From: JBBPZK01 sp965219175
Lineage (GTDB): Bacteria > Actinomycetota > Rubrobacteria > Rubrobacterales > Rubrobacteraceae
DNA: 64,000 nucleotides
Direction: 5' to 3'
Assembly (NCBI GenBank): GCA_965219175.1
Contig: CBDCNI010000001.1
Span: 2,666,001 to 2,730,000, forward strand
The first letter of the stretch is position 1. Each line of letters opens with the position of its first letter. The position numbers were made by a program, and so were the translations under genes. The notes beneath the pieces are model-generated. The model was not told the origin of the DNA, made no database searches, and worked only from the letters and a program-made list of their open reading frames with translations. This document shows, piece after piece, positions 51,468 through 59,751 of the stretch.

Positions 51468-51956
51468 GTGTCTAACTGCGACCTTAACCAGGAGAAAAAG
51501 AAGAGTGACAGAGCGTCCAGGGAGCGGGCCGGAAAGCGGAGCCGGGTCCGGCTCGCGGCCGCCTGGGTAGCGGCTTGCGAGCAGGAAGACCTCGCGCGCA
51601 AGAGAGCGCGGGCCGCTGACGTGAAGCGGGTGGCGCAGGCAACCGCCTGGGAGCAGTTCGTGCGCTCGGAACGACGAGAACTAGGGCTGCGCGCAGACGG
51701 CCAACTCATCGCGTTGTTGGGTGAGCCGTTGGCGGGAGAGTTACCGGCTTCACTACTGATGCTGGCTTCAGAGGATCAAAAACAAGCCGCAGCGGGGCTG
51801 GTGGCGCTGATGAGCGGCGGGAAAGTTTCCTACAAGCACATAGACGAACTCCGCCCGGAAGACGTGCCGGCCAGGAACGCGGCGAACAGGTTGCGAACGA
51901 CGTGGCTCAAGGAACGCAGAGACGGTTGGCTCGGCCACGAGAAAGACCCATCGTAG
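51468..51956 (+). CDS. Hypothetical basic helical protein
   Basis: 162 aa, rich in Arg, Lys and Ala, with helices such as ASRERAGKRSRVRLAAAWVAACEQEDLARKRARAADVKRVAQ and a C-terminal VSYKHIDELRPEDVPARNAANRLRTTWLKERRDGWLG. I recognise no domain. No membrane segment or signal is seen; the basic N-terminus could bind nucleic acid. The GTG at 51468 has GAAGG 8 bases upstream; an in-frame TTG at 51447 lacks a site. Upstream A+T-rich DNA (51345-51375) may hold its promoter. Confidence 0.6.
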   Translation: MSNCDLNQEKKKSDRASRERAGKRSRVRLAAAWVAACEQEDLARKRARAADVKRVAQATAWEQFVRSERRELGLRADGQLIALLGEPLAGELPASLLMLASEDQKQAAAGLVALMSGGKVSYKHIDELRPEDVPARNAANRLRTTWLKERRDGWLGHEKDPS

Positions 51957-51981
51957 TCGCAGAGCGCGCGACTGCCACTTA

Positions 51982-52182
51982 CTACTCCTCTTTCGAGACC
52001 CAGTAGTCGTTATCGTTCTTTTCGTACTTCTGCTCCACGGCAGGTGCGACCTGGTGAGCCCGGCTCTCCTCCTCGTATTGCTCCCCGGCGGAGTTGAACG
52101 CCTCTTCGTAGATCCCCTGCGCGTGACCGGACAGGTTGTCTTTCACGCCGCCCGGCAAATCAGCCGTCTTCTTATACGACAT
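51982..52182 (-). CDS. ChaB-family small protein
   Basis: 66 aa. SYKKTADLPGGVKDNLSGHAQGIYEEAFNSAGEQYEEE matches the ChaB family, where the same K-x-x-x-D-L-P...V...L..HAQ.IY..AFN.A pattern occurs; ChaB is linked by name to cation transport regulation, with function unsettled. The ATG at 52182 matches the family N-terminus; an upstream GTG (52200) would add six residues. It is a stand-alone gene. Confidence 0.85.
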   Translation of the reverse strand: MSYKKTADLPGGVKDNLSGHAQGIYEEAFNSAGEQYEEESRAHQVAPAVEQKYEKNDNDYWVSKEE

Positions 52183-52233
52183 AAACGCGCCATTTTGCAC
52201 CCTACGCGCCGACGTCGAAACTCCCGGCTAAGT

Positions 52234-53382
52234 TTAGCTCAGGCGGCGGGTGACGAAGTTTTCCAACTTACCGAGCGCCTCCGGGAAGTTCTTTCTCCCG
52301 AAACCGAGCCGGAAGTGGTTGCCTCCGGCGCTGCCTTTGGCTCCGCCTGTTTCGTAGCCGTAGGCTGTTCCGGGCAAGAGCATGACTCCCTCTTCTTCCG
52401 CGAGTTCCGAGGCGAGTTGGTCCGTCGGGAATTCAGCTTTCAGTTTCGGGAAACCGATACACCCGGCGCGGGGACGTTCCCACTCGAAGATGTCTCGCCG
52501 GTCGTCGAAAAAGCGGTCGGCGTGGGGCAGGTTGGTCGTGGTGATCTCCATGCTGCGCGAGAGGACAGCCTCGCGGGCGCGCAGCGCTATCAGGGCCAGG
52601 ATTTCGCTCGGGGCGCTGTTGCAAATGGTGGTGTAATCCTTGAAGCGAACCAGATCACCCAGAAGCCGTTCATCATGCGTGGCTACCCAACCGACCCGCA
52701 ACCCCGCCAGCGCGAACGCCTTTGACATCACCCCGAGGCTCGCGGCTTTTTCGTAGCGGTCAACCGCCGCCGGCAACCGCTCCGACGGGTCGTGCTCAAG
52801 GAGCCGGTACACTTCGTCCGAGAAGAGGTAAGCGTCCGCCTCGCGGGCGATTTCGACCACCTCTCCAAAGACCTCCGCGTCGGGCAGAAACCCGGTCGGG
52901 TTGTGCGGGAAATTGACCACGATAGCCTTCGTCGTCGGCCTGATGGATGCCCGGAGCCTCTCCGGGTCCAGCTTCCAGCCGTCCTCGTGTGACAATGGCA
53001 GCAGCGTCACTTCCGCCCCGGCGGCGCGGGCGACTTCGTAGAGCGACTGGTAGGCGGGCCAGGTGGCTACGGCGTGGTCTCCCGGCCCGAGGGCGACGTT
53101 CATGAAGGTGAAGATAGCCTCCTCAGCCCCGCTGAAGACGAGGACTTCCTCAGGGGCGACGCCCTCGTAGAGGCTCGCGGCCTCCGACCTCAGCAGCGGA
53201 TGTCCGGTTGACTCTGTATATCCGAGTGAGAGATCCTCCCAGAGCCGCCGCCCCTCTTCGTCGGCCAACTCCAGCAGTTCATCCAACCTGTAGCCCTCTA
53301 TATCCGAGGAACTCAGCAAACATGGCGACTGGAACTCGTGTCGGGCGAAGTAGCGTTCCAGGCTGAATTCGGGGATCTTCAC
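52234..53382 (-). CDS. PLP-dependent aminotransferase, class I/II
   Basis: 382 aa fold-type I enzyme. VFSGAEEAIFTFMNVAL and TWPAYQSLYEVARAAGAEVTLLPL shape the cofactor pocket; VVNFPHNPTGFLPD has the Asn-Pro signature; LFSDEVYRLLE the Asp; the Schiff-base Lys lies in GVMSKAFALAGLRVGW; the C-terminal substrate Arg in HFRLGFGR. The amino-acid specificity is unclear: the YTESTGHPLLR start and SKAFALAGLR are found in capreomycidine-synthase-like and generic aminotransferases. ATG 53382. It follows the LctP-like permease on the same strand, 30 bases on. Confidence 0.9.
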   Translation of the reverse strand: MKIPEFSLERYFARHEFQSPCLLSSSDIEGYRLDELLELADEEGRRLWEDLSLGYTESTGHPLLRSEAASLYEGVAPEEVLVFSGAEEAIFTFMNVALGPGDHAVATWPAYQSLYEVARAAGAEVTLLPLSHEDGWKLDPERLRASIRPTTKAIVVNFPHNPTGFLPDAEVFGEVVEIAREADAYLFSDEVYRLLEHDPSERLPAAVDRYEKAASLGVMSKAFALAGLRVGWVATHDERLLGDLVRFKDYTTICNSAPSEILALIALRAREAVLSRSMEITTTNLPHADRFFDDRRDIFEWERPRAGCIGFPKLKAEFPTDQLASELAEEEGVMLLPGTAYGYETGGAKGSAGGNHFRLGFGRKNFPEALGKLENFVTRRLS

Positions 53383-53412
53383 GCGTTCTCCTCTCAGGTT
53401 ACTCCCCGGAGT

Positions 53413-54828
53413 CTACACACTCAAGACCCCGATCAGGACGAGCACCGCGAGAGAAACGGCCACGGGTGGAACGATGGCCCGGACCACCTCCGCCTCCTTT
53501 CCCGCGATGCCGGCGGCGGTCGCCGCGAGGACCACCCGCTGGGGAGCCAGCATGGTCGCCTGACTCCCGGCGACGTTCTGGAGCGCGGCGAGCGCGAGCG
53601 TGGAATGTCCCGAAGCAGTAGCCGCCTGCGCTTGCAAAGGCATAAAGAGAGCGTTGGAGCCTGCGTTGGATCCCGTAAGCTCCCCGCCGAGAGCCCCCAC
53701 AATAGGCGCCGCCGCCGGATACAGACTCCCAAAAGCCCCCACCGCCCCACCGGCGAGAAGAGCCGCCGCCCCGGACGCGGAGACGACCTGACCGGCCAGA
53801 ATAAACGCCAGTATCGCCGCCGACACCGGCGCCCACTGAAGCAGCGTTCTCCTGACAGCCTCGAACACGACTCCCGATTCGAGCCGGAACAATAAAACCG
53901 CAAAAGCCGCCGAGACCAGCAGCCAGGTGCCGGGACCGGAGAGCACCGGCCCCAGAACAACAAGCCTCTCCCGAACAGCCTGTGGGCCGCTGGCGACCGC
54001 GAGCAAGCCCAACAACACACCATAAGGAGCGAGCGCCCGGTACGGCACCCGCAAACCCCGAAACCTGCCCGTCCTGGGCGCGAGAAAAGCGGCGACCGAG
54101 GCGAGGCCGCCCGCCGCCCCGGAGAGCGCTGGTATCAGATAAAGGCTACATATGAGCACGCCCGCCCCGCCAGCGAAGCTCACGAGCAGGACTTCGACGA
54201 ACCTGCTCCTGACCGCCGGAAGGCCGCCGGCCAGCGCCACGGCCGTCAGACCATATACCGGGAACAAGGGCAAGGTCATCCAGGCGCTCACATCAGAAAG
54301 CCGCCCGAACGGAACGCCCGCCAGGTCCGCGCCGATCAAAGTGCCGACCCCCAGAGCCCCCCACGGCACCGCGAGCTGCCCCCAACTCGCCAGCGCCGCC
54401 GCCCGCAACGGCGAAAACCCTGCGGCCAACAGAATAGGCGTGCTTATGACCACCGCCACCCCAAACCCCGTCACTGACTCGAAAAACGGCGCCACCCCAA
54501 CCACCACGAGCAACGCCAACCCGCCGCGCTCCGGCTCTATCTCCCCCAAAAAAGAAGAAACCCTCCCAACCGCCCCTCCCGAAGAGAGCACGTTGAACAG
54601 CAACAACCCTCCGGCCAATATGTACAACACGTTCACCCCGGTCCCGAAACCGGCCAACACCGCCTCCGGCACCCTCCCGACCCCAAACCTCGGCCAGAAA
54701 AGAGCACCGGCCAACGCCACGACCAACGCCGCCCCACCGGACGCCATAGCCGACCACCTCAGAAACAACAGGGCGACCCCCGCCACCGCAAAAGGTGAAA
54801 ACGCCACCAGATAACCTATCGGCTCCAT
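53413..54828 (-). CDS. LctP-family permease (copy 2)
   Basis: 471 aa with about 12 membrane segments. PFFESVTGFGVAVVISTPILLAAGFSPLRAAALASWGQLAVPWGALGVGTLIGADLAG and GGELTGSNAGSNALFMPLQAQAATASG correspond to LctP motifs (FGAPVAI, SGSDTASN), so a carboxylate permease is likely. It is shorter than the 588-aa copy and diverged. The ATG at 54828 is chosen over 54840, which would lie inside the palindrome. It is divergent from the XRE-cupin regulator and probably controlled by it; the aminotransferase follows downstream, so the substrate may be an amino- or keto-acid. Confidence 0.82.
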   Translation of the reverse strand: MEPIGYLVAFSPFAVAGVALLFLRWSAMASGGAALVVALAGALFWPRFGVGRVPEAVLAGFGTGVNVLYILAGGLLLFNVLSSGGAVGRVSSFLGEIEPERGGLALLVVVGVAPFFESVTGFGVAVVISTPILLAAGFSPLRAAALASWGQLAVPWGALGVGTLIGADLAGVPFGRLSDVSAWMTLPLFPVYGLTAVALAGGLPAVRSRFVEVLLVSFAGGAGVLICSLYLIPALSGAAGGLASVAAFLAPRTGRFRGLRVPYRALAPYGVLLGLLAVASGPQAVRERLVVLGPVLSGPGTWLLVSAAFAVLLFRLESGVVFEAVRRTLLQWAPVSAAILAFILAGQVVSASGAAALLAGGAVGAFGSLYPAAAPIVGALGGELTGSNAGSNALFMPLQAQAATASGHSTLALAALQNVAGSQATMLAPQRVVLAATAAGIAGKEAEVVRAIVPPVAVSLAVLVLIGVLSV

Positions 54829-54831
54829 TCT

Positions 54832-54847
54832 TTCTATCATGATAGAA
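54832..54847. promoter_or_regulatory. Perfect palindromic operator in divergent promoter
   Basis: TTCTATCATGATAGAA is a perfect 16-bp palindrome between the permease start (minus) and the regulator's -10 element (plus). Binding here would block both promoters, so it is the likely site of the XRE-cupin protein. Confidence 0.7.
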
Positions 54848-54849
54848 TG

Positions 54850-54855
54850 TATTCT
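54850..54855 (+). promoter_or_regulatory. Putative -10 of XRE-cupin gene
   Basis: TATTCT ends 5 nt before the ATG at 54861, with no ribosome site between, again suggesting a leaderless transcript. The palindrome lies directly upstream, in the -35/-10 spacer. Confidence 0.45.
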
Positions 54856-54860
54856 TACAG

Positions 54861-55463
54861 ATGGCGGACGACACTTCAAGAAAGAGTTCTGCGATGATAG
54901 ATGAGGTCTCTTCCGGGCGGCTTGGTGCGCGGGTGCGGGATCTTCGCCAAGAGCGTCGGCTGACGTTGGAGGCGTTGGCGGAGAAGAGTGGGGTGAGTCG
55001 CGCCATGATCTCCAAGATAGAGCGTGGGGAGAAGAACCCTACGCTGGTCGTCGCGGCCAGGCTTTCGGAGGGATTCGGGATATCGCTTTCACAACTGGTC
55101 GGCATGGAAGAACGGCGCGAAGCCATCGTCGTCCCGAAAGAGCGCAGGATGGTCATGAAGGATCCGGAGACCGGCTTCGAGCGGCAGCTACTCTCGCCTT
55201 CCTTCGGCAGGCGGGGCGTCGAATTCATCCGAAACGTCGTCCTCGAAGGCTCTACTTCGGGGGAGTTTCCGGCCCATAAAAAAGGCGTACAAGAGTACAT
55301 AGTCGTCGAGAAGGGCGAGCTCCGGGCGATTCTCGGGGGTGAAGAATATCTCCTGGAAGAGGGGGATTCCATCTACTTCGAGGCGGACGTGGGGCATCGT
55401 TTCGACAACGCCGGTGAGGGGGAGTGTAGTTACTATCTAGTCATAGACTCCAGCGGCGCGTGA
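54861..55463 (+). CDS. XRE-family regulator with C-terminal cupin domain
   Basis: 200 aa. Helix-turn-helix LRQERRLTLEALAEKSGVSRAMISKIERGEKNPTLVVAARLSEGFGISLSQLVG, then a cupin_2 barrel (FPAHKKGVQEYIVVEKGELRAILGGEEYLLEEGDSIYFEADVGHRFDNAGEGECSYYLVI) that may bind an effector or metal. Such proteins usually control adjacent catabolic or transport genes. It is divergent from the LctP-like permease around a 16-bp palindrome. ATG 54861; an ATG at 54894 is a less likely alternative. Confidence 0.92.
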   Translation: MADDTSRKSSAMIDEVSSGRLGARVRDLRQERRLTLEALAEKSGVSRAMISKIERGEKNPTLVVAARLSEGFGISLSQLVGMEERREAIVVPKERRMVMKDPETGFERQLLSPSFGRRGVEFIRNVVLEGSTSGEFPAHKKGVQEYIVVEKGELRAILGGEEYLLEEGDSIYFEADVGHRFDNAGEGECSYYLVIDSSGA

Positions 55464-55503
55464 GAAGGTCTTAGAGGCTGCCAGAGGTTCGGTCAGGTAT
55501 GCT

Positions 55504-56397
55504 TTAGGTGTCTCCAGAATTTTTGTCCTCGACCAGTTTTTCGCCTCTCTTTTCTTCGACCAGTAGGGCGAGCACGGCGTTGATCTCTATGCCTATAAGC
55601 ACTGTGAGGCCGGTGATGTAGAGCCAGATCATCAGTATTACGACCGCGCCGAGTTGGCCGTAGATGCGACCGTAGTTCCCGAGGTTGGTCACGTACAAGC
55701 TCAAGCCCACGCTCAACGAGAACATCAGGACCGTGGCGATGACCCCGCCGGGGGTGATCCACTTGAAGGGCAGCCGCGCGTCGGGGGCCAGATAAAACAG
55801 GATATCGAGCGCGACCGCCACTACGACGAAGGCCAGCGCCCAGCGCCACACGTTCCAGAAGCGGATCAGGGCGCCAGACGAGTCGCCAGGCTCGCTCACG
55901 TAAAGTTGCACTTCGAAAACGACGAGCGTCAGGGCGGCTATCAGGAGGGTGAAGCCCAGGGCGATCAGGAGCGAGGTGCCTCTGAGCTTCCAGAACGGGC
56001 GGTTCTCGGAGACGCCGTAGGCGCGGTTGGCGGCCTTTGTTATTGCGATGGCCGCGCCCGAGCCTATCCACAGGCTCCCTATTATGCTCAGGATGAGCGT
56101 CACGGTGCCGGCGCTCCTGAGCGTGCCGTCCAGGTAACGGGCCAACAGATGCACGGCCTCCTGGGGCAGAAAGCCAGACGTCCTGACGATCAAACCCCTA
56201 ACGGCCGACTCCGGGTTGTCGAGTATCAGGCCCGCCAGGGAGACCAGGAAGATGAGGAAGGGGAAGAAAGAGAGCAAGAAAGAGTAAGCTAGTTGCCCCG
56301 CGAGCCCGAGAAGGTCATTCTCTCGTGTCCTGACCGCCACACGTTTCAGCGCTCTCGGTCCCAGGACTTCTTTCAGTTCGGAGAAAAACTCGCCCAC
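55504..56397 (-). CDS. YihY/BrkB-family membrane protein (copy 2)
   Basis: 297 aa, six membrane segments, strongly similar along its full length to the protein at 45605-46528 (shared runs include ENDLLGLAGQLAY/RDNDLLGLAGQLAY, ITKAANRAYGV, FWKLRGTSLLIA, WITPGG and YVTNLGNYGRIYGQLGAV). The two are paralogues from one duplication, though the surrounding genes differ. Function of the family is unresolved. GTG 56397 has little ribosome-site support. Confidence 0.9.
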   Translation of the reverse strand: MGEFFSELKEVLGPRALKRVAVRTRENDLLGLAGQLAYSFLLSFFPFLIFLVSLAGLILDNPESAVRGLIVRTSGFLPQEAVHLLARYLDGTLRSAGTVTLILSIIGSLWIGSGAAIAITKAANRAYGVSENRPFWKLRGTSLLIALGFTLLIAALTLVVFEVQLYVSEPGDSSGALIRFWNVWRWALAFVVVAVALDILFYLAPDARLPFKWITPGGVIATVLMFSLSVGLSLYVTNLGNYGRIYGQLGAVVILMIWLYITGLTVLIGIEINAVLALLVEEKRGEKLVEDKNSGDT

Positions 56398-56541
56398 CTG
56401 TCAGCCTTTGCCCCCGAGTCACCTTCAGGACACTCTACCCATCCTGCTCGGGACCATATCAGATCGGCAAGCTCCAGGATCGCGACGAGCTTGTTGTAGG
56501 CTCAGAAGCTTCCGTCTTGGAGAATCCGGCGGAGCGCTTGG

Positions 56542-56573
56542 TTCGTAGGGCCGTCCATTCGTAGGGCCGTCCA
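56542..56573. repeat. 16-bp tandem repeat, two perfect copies
   Basis: TTCGTAGGGCCGTCCA occurs twice without gap just downstream (minus sense) of the FGGY kinase gene. It may form part of a 3' end structure; no function is evident. Confidence 0.7.
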
Positions 56574-56588
56574 TCTTTAGGGTGGAGA

Positions 56589-58058
56589 TCAAATACATAT
56601 GTCGTCGGTCCGGAGCTTGCCCCAGAGTTCGCGGGCGGCTTCGACGCGGGTCTGGTAACGCGCGAACCCTTCGTCGTAGAGACTGGCGAGGTCTGTGCTC
56701 GGCTCCACGTATCCTTCCGGTCGCGTCCACTGCTCTTGGTCGATGTCTCTGCCGGAGGCGATCAGCGCCGCCATCGCCGCGCCCCGCGCGCCCACCTCGG
56801 GCCTGCGGGCTATGCGGAGCGGCTGCTGGAGTACGTCGGCGAGGATCTGACACCACGCCGCCGACTCGATCCCTCCGCCGCAGATGGTGACCTCTCCTCT
56901 CAACCCCGCAGCTTCCAGGCAGTGCCGGGCCGCGTAGCCTACCCCTTCGCAGACCGCCCGCACCACGTCGGCGCGGGTCGTGTTCAGGTCCATGCCGTGT
57001 AGCTGCCCGCGGGCGGCGGGCTCCACGAAAGGCGCCCGCTCCCCCGAGGCAGAGAAAAACGGCAAGACTCCCACACCCCGCGCCCCCGGCGGACTCTCGG
57101 CCAGGAAGTCTTCGATCTCCTCGTGCTTCGCGCGGAGGAGGCTGAGGGTCAGATCTAGGGAAGCGGTGCCGACCATCGCGGGCATCGCCCGCATCCACCG
57201 TCCCGGCTCGGAGGCGCAAAACGTGAACCCGCCGGGCTCCCCGGAGGTATCCACCCTGTCCGTGAGGACCTCGCAGGCGAGCGTGGTCCCCACGATAACG
57301 AGCCCCTCACCCACCTCTGTGACCCCTCCTCCCATGGTCGTCGCCGGCAGGTCGAACGGGCCGTTGTGAACCGGCGTTCCAGGCGACAAACCGGTCAACT
57401 CCGCCCCTTCGGCGCTCAACGGACACATCAGTCCGGGGACCGCATCTATGGGTGCGAGCAAGCGTTCGTGGTCTTCGAGCCCGAAGAGCTTTAGGATTTC
57501 CGGATTATAACGACGGCTCCAGAGGTCCATGAATGGCGCAGAAGCGTCCGAGACGTCGGTGACACGTTCCCCGGTAAGGCGGCGGAAGACCACGTCCTTA
57601 CAGTATCCGGCGGTCTCGGCGCGTTCGAGAGCCTCGGGTTCCGAACGGGAGAGGGCTGCGAGAAGCGCGGAGGGGGCGCCGGGGAAGGTGATGTTGCCGT
57701 TCTTGCGGAAGTGTTCCTCGAAAACACCGGAACGCATCCACTCCTCGACGATGCCGTTCGCCCGCGCGTCCAACCACGTGATGCAAGGCCGGACAGAGTA
57801 GCCGTTCTCGTCCGTTAGCCAGAGCCCGTCGCCCTGTCCGGTGAGCCCGACAGCCTCCGGCTTCTCACCAGAGCGCTCAACCACAGCTTTCACTACGTCC
57901 CCAAGGGCCGCGAGCGTCTCCTCCAGGTCTTGCTCCGAGCGGTCCGGCTCGGGATTGTGGAGCTTTACCCGTTTCCCCTCCACCTCCAGCGCCTCCCCGG
58001 CTCCGGAGAACGCGACGGCCTTCACCACCGACGTGCCGAGGTCGATTCCAAGTATCAT
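56589..58058 (-). CDS. FGGY-family carbohydrate kinase
   Basis: 489 aa actin-fold sugar kinase. ILGIDLGTSVVKAVAF at the N-terminus, VGLTGQGDGLWLTD, CITWLDARAN, the catalytic Asp in HNGPFDLPATTMG, and the C-terminal GEVTICGGGIESAAWCQILADVLQQPLRI with ARGAAMAALIA. The GQGDGLWL motif is usual in the xylulose/lyxulose/erythritol-type branch, so the substrate is a ketopentose or polyol rather than glycerol. ATG 58058. No sugar transporter is adjacent. Confidence 0.88.
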   Translation of the reverse strand: MILGIDLGTSVVKAVAFSGAGEALEVEGKRVKLHNPEPDRSEQDLEETLAALGDVVKAVVERSGEKPEAVGLTGQGDGLWLTDENGYSVRPCITWLDARANGIVEEWMRSGVFEEHFRKNGNITFPGAPSALLAALSRSEPEALERAETAGYCKDVVFRRLTGERVTDVSDASAPFMDLWSRRYNPEILKLFGLEDHERLLAPIDAVPGLMCPLSAEGAELTGLSPGTPVHNGPFDLPATTMGGGVTEVGEGLVIVGTTLACEVLTDRVDTSGEPGGFTFCASEPGRWMRAMPAMVGTASLDLTLSLLRAKHEEIEDFLAESPPGARGVGVLPFFSASGERAPFVEPAARGQLHGMDLNTTRADVVRAVCEGVGYAARHCLEAAGLRGEVTICGGGIESAAWCQILADVLQQPLRIARRPEVGARGAAMAALIASGRDIDQEQWTRPEGYVEPSTDLASLYDEGFARYQTRVEAARELWGKLRTDDICI

Positions 58059-58320
58059 GCGAGATCACCCCCACCGCTTCGCGATCGTCCACCGCAGGAA
58101 TCTTATATTCGTGGCTCGCCACCCACAAGCGCGGGGGTACTCCATGCTCCCTCGAAAGTAGCGGTACGATACACGAAAAGCGAGAGGTAACAAGAGCGGA
58201 TGCAAGACTTCGACCAGATAATAGTAGCCGACTCCGAGGGCGTGTGAGCGGTTGTGGTCCAGACCCTGGCTCGTCGGAGTGACGACCCTCCAACGTCGCC
58301 GGGAACATAGGGCCGTGCCG

Positions 58321-58965
58321 GTGACCCGACAACTGGCGACGCTTCTACTGGCCGCCGTTTTCATCGCGGGATGCGGCGAGAACCAAGACAAACGAGACCA
58401 GCAAGCGCGGCAATCCCCGGCGCCGGCAAAAACCTTGGAAGCAGCCGCGCCGCCGACAAAGCCGCAGGCCATCCGCGTCTCTCCGGGCAGTATGCCCCCA
58501 ACGAGCCAGGGTCTGGAGTGCCGAGCAAAAGGTGGCTCCAGGAAGGAGTCACGGATCGGGGACTTCGCAGCGTCGAAAAACGTACCAGAGTACAAAGTCC
58601 TGGTGCTCCGCCGGGACCGTAAGCCAGCCGGCGGGGACCACGTCAGGGTCGGGGATTTCCTTGTCGATACGAGGGCGAAGAGTGAGAGAAAGTATGCGCT
58701 CATAGCCGGGGACATCAAGGTCCGTTACGCGAAGCTGGACGCCATAACCGTTGAGTTCACCGATCTCAAAAAGAAGGGGCTCCGGTACGATGGTGGAGCT
58801 TTGATCTTCAACACCGTTTGCGGCGCGCTTTACCTCGGGTACGATCACGGCCCGCCCGACTCGAAAGGGTTCGTGGTATCAGCAGGCGAGCCACCGTCTC
58901 TCTACCCGACCGAACGGTTCCACCCTACGGGTCCGCGTGGGTTATCATCATCGAGTGGTGGATAG
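58321..58965 (+). CDS. Putative lipoprotein, unknown
   Basis: 214 aa. The N-terminus TRQLATLLLAAVFIAGCGEN is a lipoprotein signal with the acceptor Cys in IAGC. A Pro/Ala-rich stretch follows (residues about 30-65), then a 130-residue domain with LVLRRDRKPAGGDHVRVGDFLVDTRAKSERKYALIAGDIKVRYAKLDAITVEFTDL and one Cys pair (ECRAK, NTVCGALY). I do not recognise it. GTG 58321 fits the signal; longer frames back to 58252 would put it out of register. It precedes lutA by 42 bases. Confidence 0.65.
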   Translation: MTRQLATLLLAAVFIAGCGENQDKRDQQARQSPAPAKTLEAAAPPTKPQAIRVSPGSMPPTSQGLECRAKGGSRKESRIGDFAASKNVPEYKVLVLRRDRKPAGGDHVRVGDFLVDTRAKSERKYALIAGDIKVRYAKLDAITVEFTDLKKKGLRYDGGALIFNTVCGALYLGYDHGPPDSKGFVVSAGEPPSLYPTERFHPTGPRGLSSSSGG

Positions 58966-59007
58966 AAGGGGTTACGAGATGCCGATAGAAGATAAAGAGG
59001 TCCGGCC

Positions 59008-59751
59008 TTGCGCGTAGGGCTGTTTATTACGTGCTTCAACGACACGCTCTTTCCTGAGACCGGCGTCGCTACCGTCCGGCTGCTAGAGAGGCTCGGGCAC
59101 GAGGTAGACTTCCCGGCCGAACAGACCTGCTGCGGTCAGATGCACTTCAACACCGGCTACCAGCGCGAGGCGATCCCGCTGGTCAGGCGCTTCGTCCAGG
59201 TCTTCGGCGACTACGAGGCGGTCGTCGCCCCGTCCGGCTCGTGCGTCGGGATGGTCCGGGAACTCTACCCCATGGCCGCGAAGCTCGCCGGAGACGACAG
59301 GCTCGCCAAAGAGGTGGAGGAGCTCGCCCCCAGAGTCTTCGAGCTTTCGGAGTTTCTGGTCAAGAAGCTCGGGGTTACGGACGTCGGGGCATACTACCCG
59401 CATCGGGTTACTTATCATCCGACGTGTCACTCGCTTCGCATGGTGAAGGTGGGTGACGCGCCACTCGAACTCTTGAGGGCCGTGCGGGGGATGGAACTGG
59501 TCGAGCTTCCGGAGGCGGAGGAATGTTGCGGTTTCGGCGGCACCTTCGCCATCAAGAACGCCGACACCTCGGCGGCGATGCTATCGGATAAGATCCGTCA
59601 CGCTCTCGATACCGAAGCGGAGGTCGTGACCGCCGGGGACAACTCGTGCCTGATGCACATCGGCGGAGGTCTCACGCGCGGTCGCACCGGCGTAGAGACA
59701 GTCCACCTCGCCCAAATACTCGCCAGCGAAGCTACGGAGGACGGCAGATGA
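59008..59751 (+). CDS. lutA: L-lactate utilisation protein A (CCG-domain Fe-S oxidoreductase)
   Basis: 247 aa with two cysteine-rich CCG domains: ITCFNDTLFPETGVATVRLLERLGHEVDFPAEQTCCGQMHFNTGY and YHPTCHSLRM with EAEECCGFGGTFAIKN, the metal/cluster ligands of the GlcF/LutA superfamily. It is one of three subunits that oxidise L-lactate to pyruvate. TTG 59008 has AGAGG eight bases upstream; its stop overlaps the lutB start (ATGA). Operon lutABC; no adjacent regulator. Confidence 0.92.
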   Translation: MRVGLFITCFNDTLFPETGVATVRLLERLGHEVDFPAEQTCCGQMHFNTGYQREAIPLVRRFVQVFGDYEAVVAPSGSCVGMVRELYPMAAKLAGDDRLAKEVEELAPRVFELSEFLVKKLGVTDVGAYYPHRVTYHPTCHSLRMVKVGDAPLELLRAVRGMELVELPEAEECCGFGGTFAIKNADTSAAMLSDKIRHALDTEAEVVTAGDNSCLMHIGGGLTRGRTGVETVHLAQILASEATEDGR

